Of a DNA stretch of 64,000 nt, positions 8,727-17,343 are shown piece after piece. The position numbers and the translations under genes are program-made. Numbering within the stretch: the stretch's first letter is position 1; each line of letters begins with the position of its first letter. Source of the DNA: Chitinophaga eiseniae (GTDB taxonomy: Bacteria > Bacteroidota > Bacteroidia > Chitinophagales > Chitinophagaceae); assembly GCF_900167135.1 (NCBI RefSeq), contig NZ_FUWZ01000001.1, forward strand, positions 682,001-746,000. The letters run 5' to 3'. The notes below the pieces were generated by a model. That model was not told the DNA's origin. It saw only the letters and a list, made by a program, of their open reading frames with translations, and ran no database searches.

Positions 8727-9452
8727 CTACATGCGGTAATTCAGCGGAATATAAAAATTCCATTTCTCCTTCAGGCGGCCGTCCTCAAACAATTCAAAAT
8801 TGAACCAGCCGGCATGCATGAAAATTGCTTTCTCCAGTATGAGGGACGGACCTTTTACATGTTCAATCTCAAACAGGAAGGCGCCGTTAGGCTCATAAAA
8901 TTTGACAGAATATTTTTTCTGCGGCGCATCGTTCAGTTTGATATTGATGTTACCGTCAGCAGTGGTATAGATGTAGTTGGAAGGGTGCCATACCACTTTG
9001 GGTTCTTTATTCTCCTCGGTGGCGGGCTTGTTGGGGTTGCGGGTAGCATCTTTAATATCTGCGTATTGCAGCTTCATGTCTGCTTTGATGGTGCTGTCTG
9101 GCAGGGCCAGCATGGTTTTGCTGTACATAAACCGGCCGTTGTTGAACAGAATGAAGAGGCGGTAATAGTTAGATCCCGGCAATGGTTTATTGTCCAGGTA
9201 GGCATTCCTGGTTTGTGTGGGATAGCTGGCGTAACCGATGGTATTAAAGTTCAGCACACTGTCCAGTGAGCGCTGAATGCCGATCTCTTTTACCTCCATG
9301 AATCCGGATATCCAATCCAGCTGGATCTTGCCGGTTTTAATGGTGGCAGTAAATTCAGGTAGTACCGGAGGCAGTATTTCCTGCCCCTTGCCTGTGAGTG
9401 CTATCGATATAAAAAGTCCAATGGCGAATGTTAAACGCGCGACCTGCTTCAT
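8727..9452 (-). CDS. Secreted protein of unknown function
   Basis: Not recognised. The 241-residue product has a signal peptide (about 1-23, cleavage near KGQE). A fibronectin III-like stretch follows (about 35-110: a WISGFMEVKEIGIQRSLD strand pair, then YRLFILFNNGRFMYSKT), a pattern seen in Bacteroidota extracellular proteins that end in T9SS domains. The C-terminal half (about 150-241) has the repeated small beta pattern KYSVKFYEPNGAFLFEIE. No catalytic motif is evident. It lies 65 bp downstream of the PLP enzyme gene on the same strand and may be read with it. Confidence 0.7.
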   Translation of the reverse strand: MKQVARLTFAIGLFISIALTGKGQEILPPVLPEFTATIKTGKIQLDWISGFMEVKEIGIQRSLDSVLNFNTIGYASYPTQTRNAYLDNKPLPGSNYYRLFILFNNGRFMYSKTMLALPDSTIKADMKLQYADIKDATRNPNKPATEENKEPKVVWHPSNYIYTTADGNINIKLNDAPQKKYSVKFYEPNGAFLFEIEHVKGPSLILEKAIFMHAGWFNFELFEDGRLKEKWNFYIPLNYRM

Positions 9453-9517
9453 ACTAAAAATCCGTATCTCTTAAAGTTGGCAAAAATACACTACCGTTCA
9501 AATATAACGAACAGTTT

Positions 9518-10396
9518 TTATAGGGAGAGAACGCCCGGAGGCAGGGAAAGATTGCCCTGCAACCCGCCGGTATGTATTAATAATACTTTGCTATTGTCGG
9601 GAAAGTAGCGCTGATGGATTAATTGACGGAAAGCATGGACCAGTTTTCCGGTGTAAATGATGTCGGTCGGAATGCCTGTTTCTGCAAAAAAAGTATTGAT
9701 AAAATCTATAAGTTCCGGTTTTACTTTTGCGTAGCCGCCCCCATGAAACTCATGTAATAGCTGCCAGTGGCATGTTTGGCCTGGATGCAGCAGGGCTTTC
9801 ACCGCTGCTTCGAGGTAGCCTGCGCCTTTGAGCACGGGAATGCCGATAATGGTTTGTGCCGCAGTGGCGCTGTTGATAAGGCCGGCCAGGGTGGTGCCGG
9901 TTCCCGTGGCACAAAGGATATGTGTAAAATGGTCGGTGGGGAACAGGGATAAGATTTCTTCGCAGCCGCGGGCGCCGGCAGCGTTGTGCCCGCCCTCCGG
10001 TATGATGTGGGTGTCGGGCCGGTTTTCAAAGGAGGTGCGGTGGTGGCGGTAGGTTTCCCGGCTAACGAATTCCAGCTCCATACCCTTGTCCAACGCGGTC
10101 TGCAGCGTATGCCCCAATACTGCGGGCCGTTCGCCGCGGATGATACCGGTGCAGCGCAGGCCGGCCTGGCAGCAGGCTGCGGCTGTGGCGGCAATGTGAT
10201 TGGAGAAGGCGCCGCCGAAAGTCAGTATATGTTGTTTGCCATCGCTGCGGGCAGCCTCCAGGTTGTATTTGAGCTTAAACCATTTGTTTCCCGAGATTTC
10301 CGTGTCCAGCTTATCTAGCCGCAACATCGCCGCTGCTATTGGCGCCGGCAGCCAGGGAGGAGTGATGTTGTCTAATGTGATATTGCTGGTGTCCAT
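9518..10396 (-). CDS. PLP-dependent ACC deaminase / D-cysteine desulfhydrase family enzyme
   Basis: Fold type II PLP enzyme of 292 aa. The PLP lysine lies in SGNKWFKLKYN (about residue 38), followed by a substrate-side TFGGAFSNH motif (about 59-67) and a phosphate-binding GTGTTLAG loop (about 165-172). The family includes 1-aminocyclopropane-1-carboxylate deaminase and D-cysteine desulfhydrase; close relatives in this phylum are mostly annotated as the former without proof. Deaminase against desulfhydrase activity cannot be decided here. There is no biosynthetic neighbour that would fix the substrate. Confidence 0.85.
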   Translation of the reverse strand: MDTSNITLDNITPPWLPAPIAAAMLRLDKLDTEISGNKWFKLKYNLEAARSDGKQHILTFGGAFSNHIAATAAACCQAGLRCTGIIRGERPAVLGHTLQTALDKGMELEFVSRETYRHHRTSFENRPDTHIIPEGGHNAAGARGCEEILSLFPTDHFTHILCATGTGTTLAGLINSATAAQTIIGIPVLKGAGYLEAAVKALLHPGQTCHWQLLHEFHGGGYAKVKPELIDFINTFFAETGIPTDIIYTGKLVHAFRQLIHQRYFPDNSKVLLIHTGGLQGNLSLPPGVLSL

Positions 10397-10456
10397 TGTT
10401 TCAATATAATCCCGTGTTCCGGGGGCGGGGGCCCGGGGAACACGGGATACCGGTGA

Positions 10457-11797
10457 TTATTCATTCGTCAGAAATCCGCCTTTGCCGCGGTACAGCTTTA
10501 CTGGTTTGTCCAGTTTCACTTTCAGTACGGTTACGTACTTATCCTGTACGTTTTCCGGTACATCGATGTAAACAAGCCCTGGTACGGGGCTCCAGGATAT
10601 TTTGCCTACAACTTTATGATTCAGTTGAGTGCCGTTGCCTACTACGCTTATCTCTTCAATTTTGTTGCTCAGCCCTTTGATCACGGTCTGTCCGCTGGTT
10701 TTGCCGGGCAGGAAGAGATACAGGGTGGTAGAGTCTTTGGAGAGGGTGGTGGGGCCGTAGAAGTGTCCCAGCGGCAGGCCTGCGACGGTATTGAAAACGG
10801 CTTCGCCGTTCTTTTTATTCCAGGCGCCCAGTTCTTTCAGGATGTTCACTTCTTCCGGGGGGATGGTGCCGTCGGCTTTGGGACCGATGTCCAGCAGGAG
10901 GTTACCGCCGTTGGCTACGGCATCTACGAAGATGGTGATAATTTCGAAAGGTGTTTTCCAGTTGGTGTCCTGTGGCTGCCATCCCCAGTTGTTGTTGATG
11001 GTCATGCACAGCTCCCACCAGTGGTAGTGGGGGCGGGTCACCGGGAAGTTTTGTTCCGGGGTGTCGTAGTCGCCATAGCCCTGTAAACGTCCGTTGATAA
11101 TGGTGTTGGGGTTATGGGTGGTGAGCATTTTACGCATTTTGGCGGCTTCCCATTCTTCTGCGGAGTGTTCCCAGTCGCCATCAAACCACCAAAGGTCGGG
11201 GTTGAATTTCGTCATGACCTCTTCCATCTGGCCTTCGTAGAATTTCAGGAAACGCTGCCAGCGGGCGGGTTGCGTCTTAATGTCATAGCGGTTGCTGTCT
11301 TTCAGGAACTGGGGATAATCGGGATAACTCCAGTCGATCAGCGAAAAATAGGCACCACATTTGATGCTGTCGCGCCGCAAAGCGGTGTAGAGCGGCGTGA
11401 GCACGTCCCGTTTGGCGGGGGTGCTGTTAACGACGTCGAGCTTGCTGTATTTGCTGTCCCACAAAGCCACGCCGTCGTGGTGTTTGGTGGTAACGACCGC
11501 GTAGCGGGCGCCGGATTCTTTGATCAGATCGGCCCATTCCTGCGGATTGTAATTACTGGCAGTAAAGCCTTTCAGCTGCTGCATGTAATCGGGGTGGGAG
11601 ATTTTTTTGTTGTGGAATGACCAGGATTCATCGATTCCTTTCACTGAATAAATGCCCCAGTGGATGAAGATGCCGAGTTTGGCGTCGGCAAACCATTGCA
11701 TTTTGTCTTTGATGTCGTCCGGATTGGTTTTCTGTTGCGCATCAGCAGTCATACAAAGCTGCAGGGCACAGGCTCCCAGCACAAGTAGTCTTTTCAT
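10457..11797 (-). CDS. Alpha-L-fucosidase, GH29 family, secreted
   Basis: Releases alpha-linked L-fucose from glycans outside the cytoplasm. The 446-residue protein has a signal peptide (about 1-20, ending TADAQ) and the GH29 catalytic domain: GIFIHWGIYSV near the N-terminus, TTKHHDGVALWDS, and DLWWFDGDWE, whose first aspartate after WWF is the predicted nucleophile. A C-terminal beta domain follows (about 340-446). I chose the ATG at 11797 (MKRLLVLG) since it begins the signal peptide; two further ATGs lie upstream. It sits divergently from the nucleotidyltransferase/kinase pair. Confidence 0.92.
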   Translation of the reverse strand: MKRLLVLGACALQLCMTADAQQKTNPDDIKDKMQWFADAKLGIFIHWGIYSVKGIDESWSFHNKKISHPDYMQQLKGFTASNYNPQEWADLIKESGARYAVVTTKHHDGVALWDSKYSKLDVVNSTPAKRDVLTPLYTALRRDSIKCGAYFSLIDWSYPDYPQFLKDSNRYDIKTQPARWQRFLKFYEGQMEEVMTKFNPDLWWFDGDWEHSAEEWEAAKMRKMLTTHNPNTIINGRLQGYGDYDTPEQNFPVTRPHYHWWELCMTINNNWGWQPQDTNWKTPFEIITIFVDAVANGGNLLLDIGPKADGTIPPEEVNILKELGAWNKKNGEAVFNTVAGLPLGHFYGPTTLSKDSTTLYLFLPGKTSGQTVIKGLSNKIEEISVVGNGTQLNHKVVGKISWSPVPGLVYIDVPENVQDKYVTVLKVKLDKPVKLYRGKGGFLTNE

Positions 11798-11928
11798 CGT
11801 TCCGTTTAAATTAATCATTAAAATATGTGTTGTCCACAAAAAGAAAGCGTGAAAATAGGTTTAATGATTATATTTAGCGCCGATATTTTCAGGCAAAACA
11901 TTGAAAATTATAAAATAATATCAGAAAA

Positions 11929-12831
11929 ATGCAACCGACTTTATTGATTTTAGCGGCCGGAATGGCCAGTCGATATGGCAGTTTGAAGCAAATCCAGGCT
12001 TTCGGGCCCAGTGGTGAGACTATCATTGACTACTCTATTTACGATGCTATCCGTGCCGGCTTTGGCAAGATCGTATTTATTATCCGGGAGAATTTTGCCA
12101 CAGAGTTCAAAGAGATCTTTGAACCTAAGCTCAAAGGCCGTGTAGCAACGGATTACGTGTTCCAGAACATGGATTCTTTCACCAGCGGTTACCAGATCCC
12201 CGCAGATCGTACCAAGCCCTGGGGCACTGCGCACGCCATCCTGTGTGCGAAAGACGCCATCAATGAACCTTTTGCCGTGATCAATGCGGACGATTTTTAC
12301 GGAGCGGACGCTTTCGTGAAAATGGCTGCATTCCTGAAGGGCGACGCCAAAGCGGACATCTACAGCGTAGTAGGTTACGAGCTGGGCAAAACAGTAAGCG
12401 AGCACGGTTCCGTGTCCCGCGGTGTTTGCGCAGTGGACGGCGCCGGTTTCCTCTCTGCCATCAATGAAAGAACGAAAATTTATACTGACAATGGCCAGAT
12501 CGTTTATGAAGAAGCCGATGGCAGCAAACACCCGCTGGGTGCTGATACGCCGGTTTCCATGAACTTCTGGGGCTTCCATCCCAGCGTATTTGACATGAGC
12601 CAGTCGCTGTTCAACGAGTTCCTGGAGAAAAACGGCACCAACCCGAAATCGGAGTTCTTTATTCCGATTGTGGCTGACGAATTTATCCGTCGTGGTATCG
12701 GTAAGGTAAAAGTATTGCCTACCACAGCGAAATGGTTTGGGGTTACTTACAAGGAAGATGCACCCGGTGTTCAGGCCAGTCTGTCAGAATTGGTTAAAAA
12801 CGGAGCATATCCCGACAATTTATGGAAATAA
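11929..12831 (+). CDS. Sugar-1-phosphate nucleotidyltransferase
   Basis: NTP-transferase fold enzyme (300 aa) that would join a nucleoside triphosphate with a sugar-1-phosphate. The N-terminal glycine loop LILAAGMASRYGSLKQ (about 5-20) and the metal-binding NADDFYG (about 122-128) are clear. The downstream gene, a sugar 1-kinase type, overlaps by 10 bp, so the two enzymes probably act in sequence: kinase makes the sugar-1-phosphate, this protein activates it. Which sugar (GlcNAc, GalNAc, galactose or other) is unknown. The start ATG at 11929 sits about 75 bp from the fucosidase coding region on the other strand. Confidence 0.85.
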   Translation: MQPTLLILAAGMASRYGSLKQIQAFGPSGETIIDYSIYDAIRAGFGKIVFIIRENFATEFKEIFEPKLKGRVATDYVFQNMDSFTSGYQIPADRTKPWGTAHAILCAKDAINEPFAVINADDFYGADAFVKMAAFLKGDAKADIYSVVGYELGKTVSEHGSVSRGVCAVDGAGFLSAINERTKIYTDNGQIVYEEADGSKHPLGADTPVSMNFWGFHPSVFDMSQSLFNEFLEKNGTNPKSEFFIPIVADEFIRRGIGKVKVLPTTAKWFGVTYKEDAPGVQASLSELVKNGAYPDNLWK

Positions 12832-13913
12832 CACCCAACAACTTAATCCTTCAGGCTTTTGGACTGGAGCCTGAAGGATTAAACGTCCGAAGATTCGGAT
12901 CAGGACACATCAACAACACTTTTCTGCTCGAAAAGAAGGAGGACGGCAGCAAATATGTTTTACAGAAAATCAATGTAAACGTATTTAAGGAACCCGGGGT
13001 CATAGCCGCCAACCAAAGAATGGCAGCCGATTATCTCGCAGCACATCATCCGGGGTATCTGTTCATTACGCCCATACCCACTGTCAACGGGGAAGAGCTC
13101 TTTGTAATGGACAACGAATACTGGCGAATGATTCCGTTTATTGCCGGGTCCGTGACGGTAGATCAGGCAGATAACCCAAAGCAGGCATATGAAGCCGCCA
13201 AACAGTTTGGCCGCCTTGCCAGTTACCTTTCGGGCATCGACCTGAAGCCGTTTAAAGCTTCGATTCCGAACTTTCACAACCTTACCCTCCGTTACGCCGC
13301 TTTCCAGGAAGCCATCCGTAACGCCAGGGAAGACAGAAAGGCAGCAGCAGAAGAGCTGATTGACGAATTCCTCCGCTACTCCGACATCGCAGTCACCTAC
13401 GAACAGCTGAAAACAAATCCCGAATTCAGGGACCATCTGATGCACCACGATACCAAAATCAACAATGTGCTGCTCAACAAAGACACATATGAAGGTATTT
13501 GCGTCTGCGACCTGGATACACTGATGCCGGGAAAAATCATCTCAGACCTCGGAGACATGGTACGCACCTACGTCTGCCCCGTTTCCGAAGAAGAACCAGA
13601 TGTCAGCCAGATCGTTATCCGCGAAGCGTACTTTGAAGCCCTCATGCAGGGATACCTCGAAGAAATCGGCGGCACTTTAACCAAAGTGGAAAAAGAACAG
13701 CTCTTTTTTGCAGGAAAGTTCATGATCTACATGCAGGGAATCCGGTTCCTCACCGACTATCTCAACGGTGATGTGTATTACCCGATCAGGTACGCCCGGC
13801 ACAATTTTGACCGCGCTCACAATCAGCTCATACTGCTGAAGCGCCTCATCGAAAAACAAGACACCTTGCAGGCCATCATCAATAAGTGCCTCCATGTCAG
13901 TGAACAGGTTTAG
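12822..13913 (+). CDS. APH-fold sugar 1-kinase (N-acetylhexosamine kinase-like)
   Basis: Aminoglycoside phosphotransferase-fold kinase, 363 aa. The glycine loop is replaced by FGSGHINNTFLLE (about 25-37), typical of the NahK/LnpB group of N-acetylhexosamine 1-kinases. The catalytic loop is HHDTKINNVLLN (about 207-218) and the metal-binding motif is CDLDTLMPG (about 228-236). The ATG start overlaps the end of the nucleotidyltransferase gene by 10 bp, indicating translational coupling. Sugar-nucleotide salvage is inferred from this pairing. The 3' end is closed by a strong terminator at 13941. Confidence 0.8.
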   Translation: MEITPNNLILQAFGLEPEGLNVRRFGSGHINNTFLLEKKEDGSKYVLQKINVNVFKEPGVIAANQRMAADYLAAHHPGYLFITPIPTVNGEELFVMDNEYWRMIPFIAGSVTVDQADNPKQAYEAAKQFGRLASYLSGIDLKPFKASIPNFHNLTLRYAAFQEAIRNAREDRKAAAEELIDEFLRYSDIAVTYEQLKTNPEFRDHLMHHDTKINNVLLNKDTYEGICVCDLDTLMPGKIISDLGDMVRTYVCPVSEEEPDVSQIVIREAYFEALMQGYLEEIGGTLTKVEKEQLFFAGKFMIYMQGIRFLTDYLNGDVYYPIRYARHNFDRAHNQLILLKRLIEKQDTLQAIINKCLHVSEQV

Positions 13914-13940
13914 ACTAGTGAACAATTAAATGAAATCTTT

Positions 13941-13975
13941 AAAAAGACCCGGTGCAACTGCACCGGGTCTTTTTT
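13941..13975 (+). terminator. Intrinsic terminator after the kinase gene
   Basis: AGACCCGGTGCA (13945-13956) pairs with TGCACCGGGTCT (13959-13970), followed by six T. It insulates the sugar kinase pair from the ilv leader region. Confidence 0.9.
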
Positions 13976-13982
13976 ATCTCTC

Positions 13983-14037
13983 CATCTTCGTTTTCATCTT
14001 CGTTTTCATCTCCGTTTTCATCTCCGTTTTCATCTTC
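13983..14037. repeat. 12-bp tandem repeat
   Basis: About 4.5 copies of the unit CATCT(T/C)CGTTTT follow directly behind the terminator. The unit length is a multiple of three, so one frame reads through as a Phe/Ile/Val/Ser chain; I do not regard that as a gene. The rest of the 13914-14506 gap holds the ilv promoter, leader peptide and attenuator. Confidence 0.8.
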
Positions 14038-14224
14038 ATCCACCTTCCGGCATCCCCAAAATGGTTCGTCGAATCGGCGAAATCAGTTTTAATCATGGCC
14101 ATCACAGTTAGTGGTTGGTAACTGGTTTTATCAGTTTGTTAGAAACGAACTAATATTTGACTTCTTTTTTTGAATATTTTCAAAAACATATTAAGGGATT
14201 AATTTTTGACGAAATATTTAGCCC

Positions 14225-14259
14225 TTTGTTGTTTTTTATTTTTTTCACGAATACATTTG
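14225..14259 (+). promoter_or_regulatory. ilv operon promoter
   Basis: TTTG (14225-14228) and TACATTTG (14252-14259) fit the Bacteroidota -33/-7 consensus with a 23-base spacer, at the wide end of the usual range. Transcription would start near 14266, about 20 bases before the leader peptide ATG. Confidence 0.65.
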
Positions 14260-14287
14260 TACTGATAGAAACAATTATCACCTCCTT

Positions 14288-14404
14288 ATGTGGGAAAATA
14301 AAGACAATATAAAACTTAATCACATCGTACCTCAGCTCAACTGGGCTATCACGAAGGTCGTGATTATCGTCGTTGTCATTATTAGCCACCATTTCGGAGG
14401 ATAG
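14288..14404 (+). CDS. ilv operon leader peptide (Ile/Val-rich, attenuator)
   Basis: A 38-residue open frame whose product contains the run AITKVVIIVVVII (residues 20-32). This concentration of Ile and Val codons immediately before an ilv operon is the mark of a ribosome-sensed leader peptide. Nine of the 12 residues from 21 to 32 are Ile or Val in unbroken order after Lys23. The UAG stop (14402-14404) touches the antiterminator segment at 14395-14401, so a ribosome finishing the peptide would cover it. The ATG is preceded by CACCTCCTTA (14279-14288), which looks like the 16S anti-Shine-Dalgarno and could pair with GGAGG at 14396-14400. Confidence 0.85.
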   Translation: MWENKDNIKLNHIVPQLNWAITKVVIIVVVIISHHFGG

Positions 14405-14467
14405 GTACACGTGCATAATCAAAATCGATATAACGCCTTCCTCCGCAAAGAGGAAGGCTTTTTTTTT
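14395..14467 (+). promoter_or_regulatory. ilv attenuator: antiterminator and intrinsic terminator
   Basis: Terminator: GCCTTCCTC (14435-14443), 6-base loop, GAGGAAGGC (14450-14458), nine T. Antiterminator: CGGAGGA (14395-14401) is perfectly complementary to TCCTCCG (14439-14445) and so excludes the terminator stem. Stalling in the Ile/Val codons at 14348-14383 leaves CGGAGGA free and favours read-through; a ribosome reaching the stop covers it and favours termination. A 7-bp hairpin (14348-14354 with 14358-14364) within the Ile/Val codons may act as a pause. Confidence 0.85.
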
Positions 14468-14505
14468 GACCACTAACTACATTTTGACGCTAATAATTCA
14501 ATTTT

Positions 14506-15408
14506 ATGTATAGCTATTACAACAACGACACCATTCTCTATCTCGACGGTGAGTATCTGAAAGCAACAGCAGCCACCACTGACCTTTTCGGTCAATCGCT
14601 TCACTACGGCTACGCCGTGTTCGAAGGCATCCGCGCTTATAAAACAGCGAACGGAGAAGTAAAAGTCTTCAAAGCAAAGGAACACTTCGACCGCCTGAAG
14701 CGCTCCTGCGAACTGATCCACATCCCTTACAACTTTGACAACGATGAGCTGATCGCCGCGTGTTACAAGGTGCTGGAGATGAACAACATGGAGGAAGCCT
14801 ATATCCGCCCGCTGGTGTTCTGTCCGCCCAACATGACCCTGAAAGCAGCGAGCAAGTCCAACATACTTATCTGTGCATGGGAATGGGGCGCCTACCTCGG
14901 TGAAAAACTCCTGCGCATCATGACTTCCTCTTTTGAAAGACCGAACCCGAAAGCGTTCCAGATAGAATCCAAATCGGCCGGCCTGTATGTAAACTCGATA
15001 CTTGCCTCCCAGGAAGCCAAACAAAAAGGATACGACGAAGCACTGCTGCTGGATATGAATGGTAATGTTGCGGAAGGCCCGGGCGCTAACATCTTCTTTG
15101 AAAAAGACGGCAAAATCTTCACTCCCCCTCCCGGTAACATTCTCCCCGGCATTACCCGCGCCACCGTTATCGAACTTTGCCACGAACTGCAAATCCCGCT
15201 CGAAGAAAAACTGTTCACCATCGATGAATTAAAACAGGCAGACGCCGCTTTCTTCTGCGGTACCGCTGCAGAGGTAGTAGGCCTCGAATCTATCGACGGA
15301 CAAACTTTCGCCAAACCCTGGGCATCTTCTCTCGGAAAAGTATTACAACAGGCGTACAAAGCGAAAGTGCTCGAAAAAACCTTTCAACGCGAAGCACAAT
15401 TAGCATAG
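14506..15408 (+). CDS. ilvE: Branched-chain amino acid aminotransferase
   Basis: Last step of isoleucine, valine and leucine synthesis, using glutamate as amino donor; cytoplasmic PLP enzyme. The 300-residue product has the fold type IV features: FGQSLHYGYAVFEGIRAY (about 28-45), the PLP lysine in ESKSAGLYVNS (Lys156) and EGPGANIFF (about 190-198). First gene of the ilv operon, 40 bp behind the attenuator T-run, so its expression depends on read-through. It ends 255 bp before ilvD, in a gap with an AGCTAAAA-type palindrome. Confidence 0.95.
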   Translation: MYSYYNNDTILYLDGEYLKATAATTDLFGQSLHYGYAVFEGIRAYKTANGEVKVFKAKEHFDRLKRSCELIHIPYNFDNDELIAACYKVLEMNNMEEAYIRPLVFCPPNMTLKAASKSNILICAWEWGAYLGEKLLRIMTSSFERPNPKAFQIESKSAGLYVNSILASQEAKQKGYDEALLLDMNGNVAEGPGANIFFEKDGKIFTPPPGNILPGITRATVIELCHELQIPLEEKLFTIDELKQADAAFFCGTAAEVVGLESIDGQTFAKPWASSLGKVLQQAYKAKVLEKTFQREAQLA

Positions 15409-15410
15409 CC

Positions 15411-15470
15411 TTTAGCTGTTAGTATTTTAGCTGTCAGTGCTAAATGCTGGCAGCTAAAAGCTAAAAGCTT
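15411..15470. repeat. Imperfect palindrome with AGCTAAAA units (family C)
   Basis: A 13-bp hairpin (15425-15437 with 15447-15459, one G-U pair) is flanked by further AGCTAAAA copies. The segment AGCTAAAAGCTAAAA occurs again at 19773, ahead of ilvC. The rest of the 15409-15663 gap shows no gene or clear promoter. Confidence 0.65.
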
Positions 15471-15663
15471 CCCTTGGACCTTGTAAAACGAAAAACAAAG
15501 AATCCTCTACAGTAAAGACTTTGAGCGATCCGGAAGCAGATTTGAAGACCGGTTTACCGAAAATATTTGGTTTGAATTTGCCGGCCTCACCGGGTATTTT
15601 GTGAAGGATTTTTAAAATAGGGTTACTGTCAAACAGCTGGTAATCCGGGAAATATTAATAGCA

Positions 15664-17343
15664 ATGGAATTAAATAAATACAGCAAGACGATTACTCAGG
15701 ACCCTACGCAGCCCGCTGCGCAGGCACAGCTCTACGGTATCGGCCTCACAGAAGCAGACCTGAAAAAAGCACAGGTCGGCATCGCCTCCATGGGCTACGA
15801 TGGCAATACCTGCAATATGCACCTCAATGACCTCGCACAGGATGTGAAAAAAAGCGTCTGGGCCAACGACCTGGTCGGCCTGACTTTCCACACCATCGGC
15901 GTCAGTGACGGTATGAGCAACGGTACCCCCGGTATGCGTTATTCCCTGGTAAGCCGCGACCTGATCGCTGATTCCATTGAAACCGTTTGTGGTGCGCAAT
16001 ATTATGATGCGCTGATCACTGTGCCCGGCTGCGATAAAAACATGCCCGGCTCCCTGATGGCCATGGGCCGTCTCAATCGCCCCGCTATCATGGTATACGG
16101 CGGTACTATCGCACCCGGCAAATACAAAGGCCAGGACCTTAACATCATCTCCGCCTTCGAAGCACTGGGTCAGAAAATGGCCGGTAAACTCGACGAAGGC
16201 GACTTTAAAGGCATCGTACAAAACTCCTGCCCCGGCGCCGGCGCCTGCGGCGGTATGTACACGGCCAATACCATGTCTTCCGCTATCGAAGCACTCGGTA
16301 TGAGCCTGCCCTACAGCTCATCCAGCCCCGCACTGAGCAAGGAAAAAAAGGAAGAATGCGCCAACGTAGGCCAGTACATCCGCCTGCTCCTTGAAAAAGA
16401 TATTAAACCCAGAGATATCATGACCAAAGAGGCTTTTGAAAATGCCCTCACTGTGATCATGGCCCTGGGCGGCAGCACCAACGCAGTACTGCACTTTATC
16501 GCTATCGCAAAATCTGTGGGCGTGTCCGTAACACTGGCCGATTTCCAGCTGTCCAGCGACAAAACTCCCCTGATCGCAGACCTGAAACCCAGCGGTAAAT
16601 TCCTTATGGAAGACCTCCACAACATCGGCGGCGTTCCGTTAGTGATGAAATATCTGCTGAAAAAAGGCTACCTGCATGGTCATTGCCTGACCGTAACCGG
16701 CAAAACCCTCGCTGAAAATCTGGAAAACGTTCCGGATATCGACTTCAGCAAACAGGATATTATCGTTCCCGTGGAGAAGCCGCTGAAAGCCAACGGCCAT
16801 ATCCAGATATTATACGGCAACCTCGCTGAAAAAGGCTCCGTTGCCAAAATCACCGGTAAGGAAGGCGAACAGTTCAGAGGGCCTGCCCGCGTATTCGACG
16901 GTGAATTTGAACTCATCGCCGGCATCCAGTCCGGACGAGTGAAAGAAGGCGATGTGGTGGTGATCCGCCAGGTAGGCCCGAAAGGCGCCCCCGGTATGCC
17001 TGAAATGCTGAAACCTACCAGCGCCATCATGGGCGTGGGCCTGGGTAAAAGCGTGGCACTGATCACCGACGGCCGCTTCTCCGGTGGTACCCACGGTTTC
17101 GTGGTGGGACATATCACCCCTGAAGCTTTCGAAGGCGGTAACATCGCACTGGTAGAAGACGGTGACATGATCGAGATAGATGCAGTGAACAATACCATCA
17201 ATATGGAAGTGAGCGACGAAGAACTGGCAGCCCGCAGGGCCCGGTGGACCGCTCCCGCCCTGAAGGTATCCAATGGAATCTTATTTAAGTACGCAAAACT
17301 TGTTAAAAATGCAACAGAAGGATGTGTTACCGATGAAAGCTGA
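15664..17343 (+). CDS. ilvD: Dihydroxy-acid dehydratase
   Basis: Dehydrates 2,3-dihydroxy acids to 2-keto acids in Ile and Val synthesis using an iron-sulfur cluster. The 559-residue protein has the three cysteines expected of the family: Cys50 ([11 protein letters not shown]), Cys123 ([10 protein letters not shown]) and the one in [16 protein letters not shown] (about residue 195). The C-terminal domain has [10 protein letters not shown] and HITPEA. Length is normal for the family. The stop overlaps the most likely ilvB start by 11 bp, so translation of the two is coupled. Confidence 0.97.
   Translation: MELNKYSKTITQDPTQPAAQAQLYGIGLTEADLKKAQVGIASMGYDGNTCNMHLNDLAQDVKKSVWANDLVGLTFHTIGVSDGMSNGTPGMRYSLVSRDLIADSIETVCGAQYYDALITVPGCDKNMPGSLMAMGRLNRPAIMVYGGTIAPGKYKGQDLNIISAFEALGQKMAGKLDEGDFKGIVQNSCPGAGACGGMYTANTMSSAIEALGMSLPYSSSSPALSKEKKEECANVGQYIRLLLEKDIKPRDIMTKEAFENALTVIMALGGSTNAVLHFIAIAKSVGVSVTLADFQLSSDKTPLIADLKPSGKFLMEDLHNIGGVPLVMKYLLKKGYLHGHCLTVTGKTLAENLENVPDIDFSKQDIIVPVEKPLKANGHIQILYGNLAEKGSVAKITGKEGEQFRGPARVFDGEFELIAGIQSGRVKEGDVVVIRQVGPKGAPGMPEMLKPTSAIMGVGLGKSVALITDGRFSGGTHGFVVGHITPEAFEGGNIALVEDGDMIEIDAVNNTINMEVSDEELAARRARWTAPALKVSNGILFKYAKLVKNATEGCVTDES

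Noticed and set aside
13930..14121. 63-codon frame reading as Phe/Ile/Val-rich hydrophobic repeats
   Set aside because: It runs through an intrinsic terminator and the 12-bp tandem repeat; the composition is a by-product of that repeat, and it is not the Ile/Val leader, which lies at 14288.
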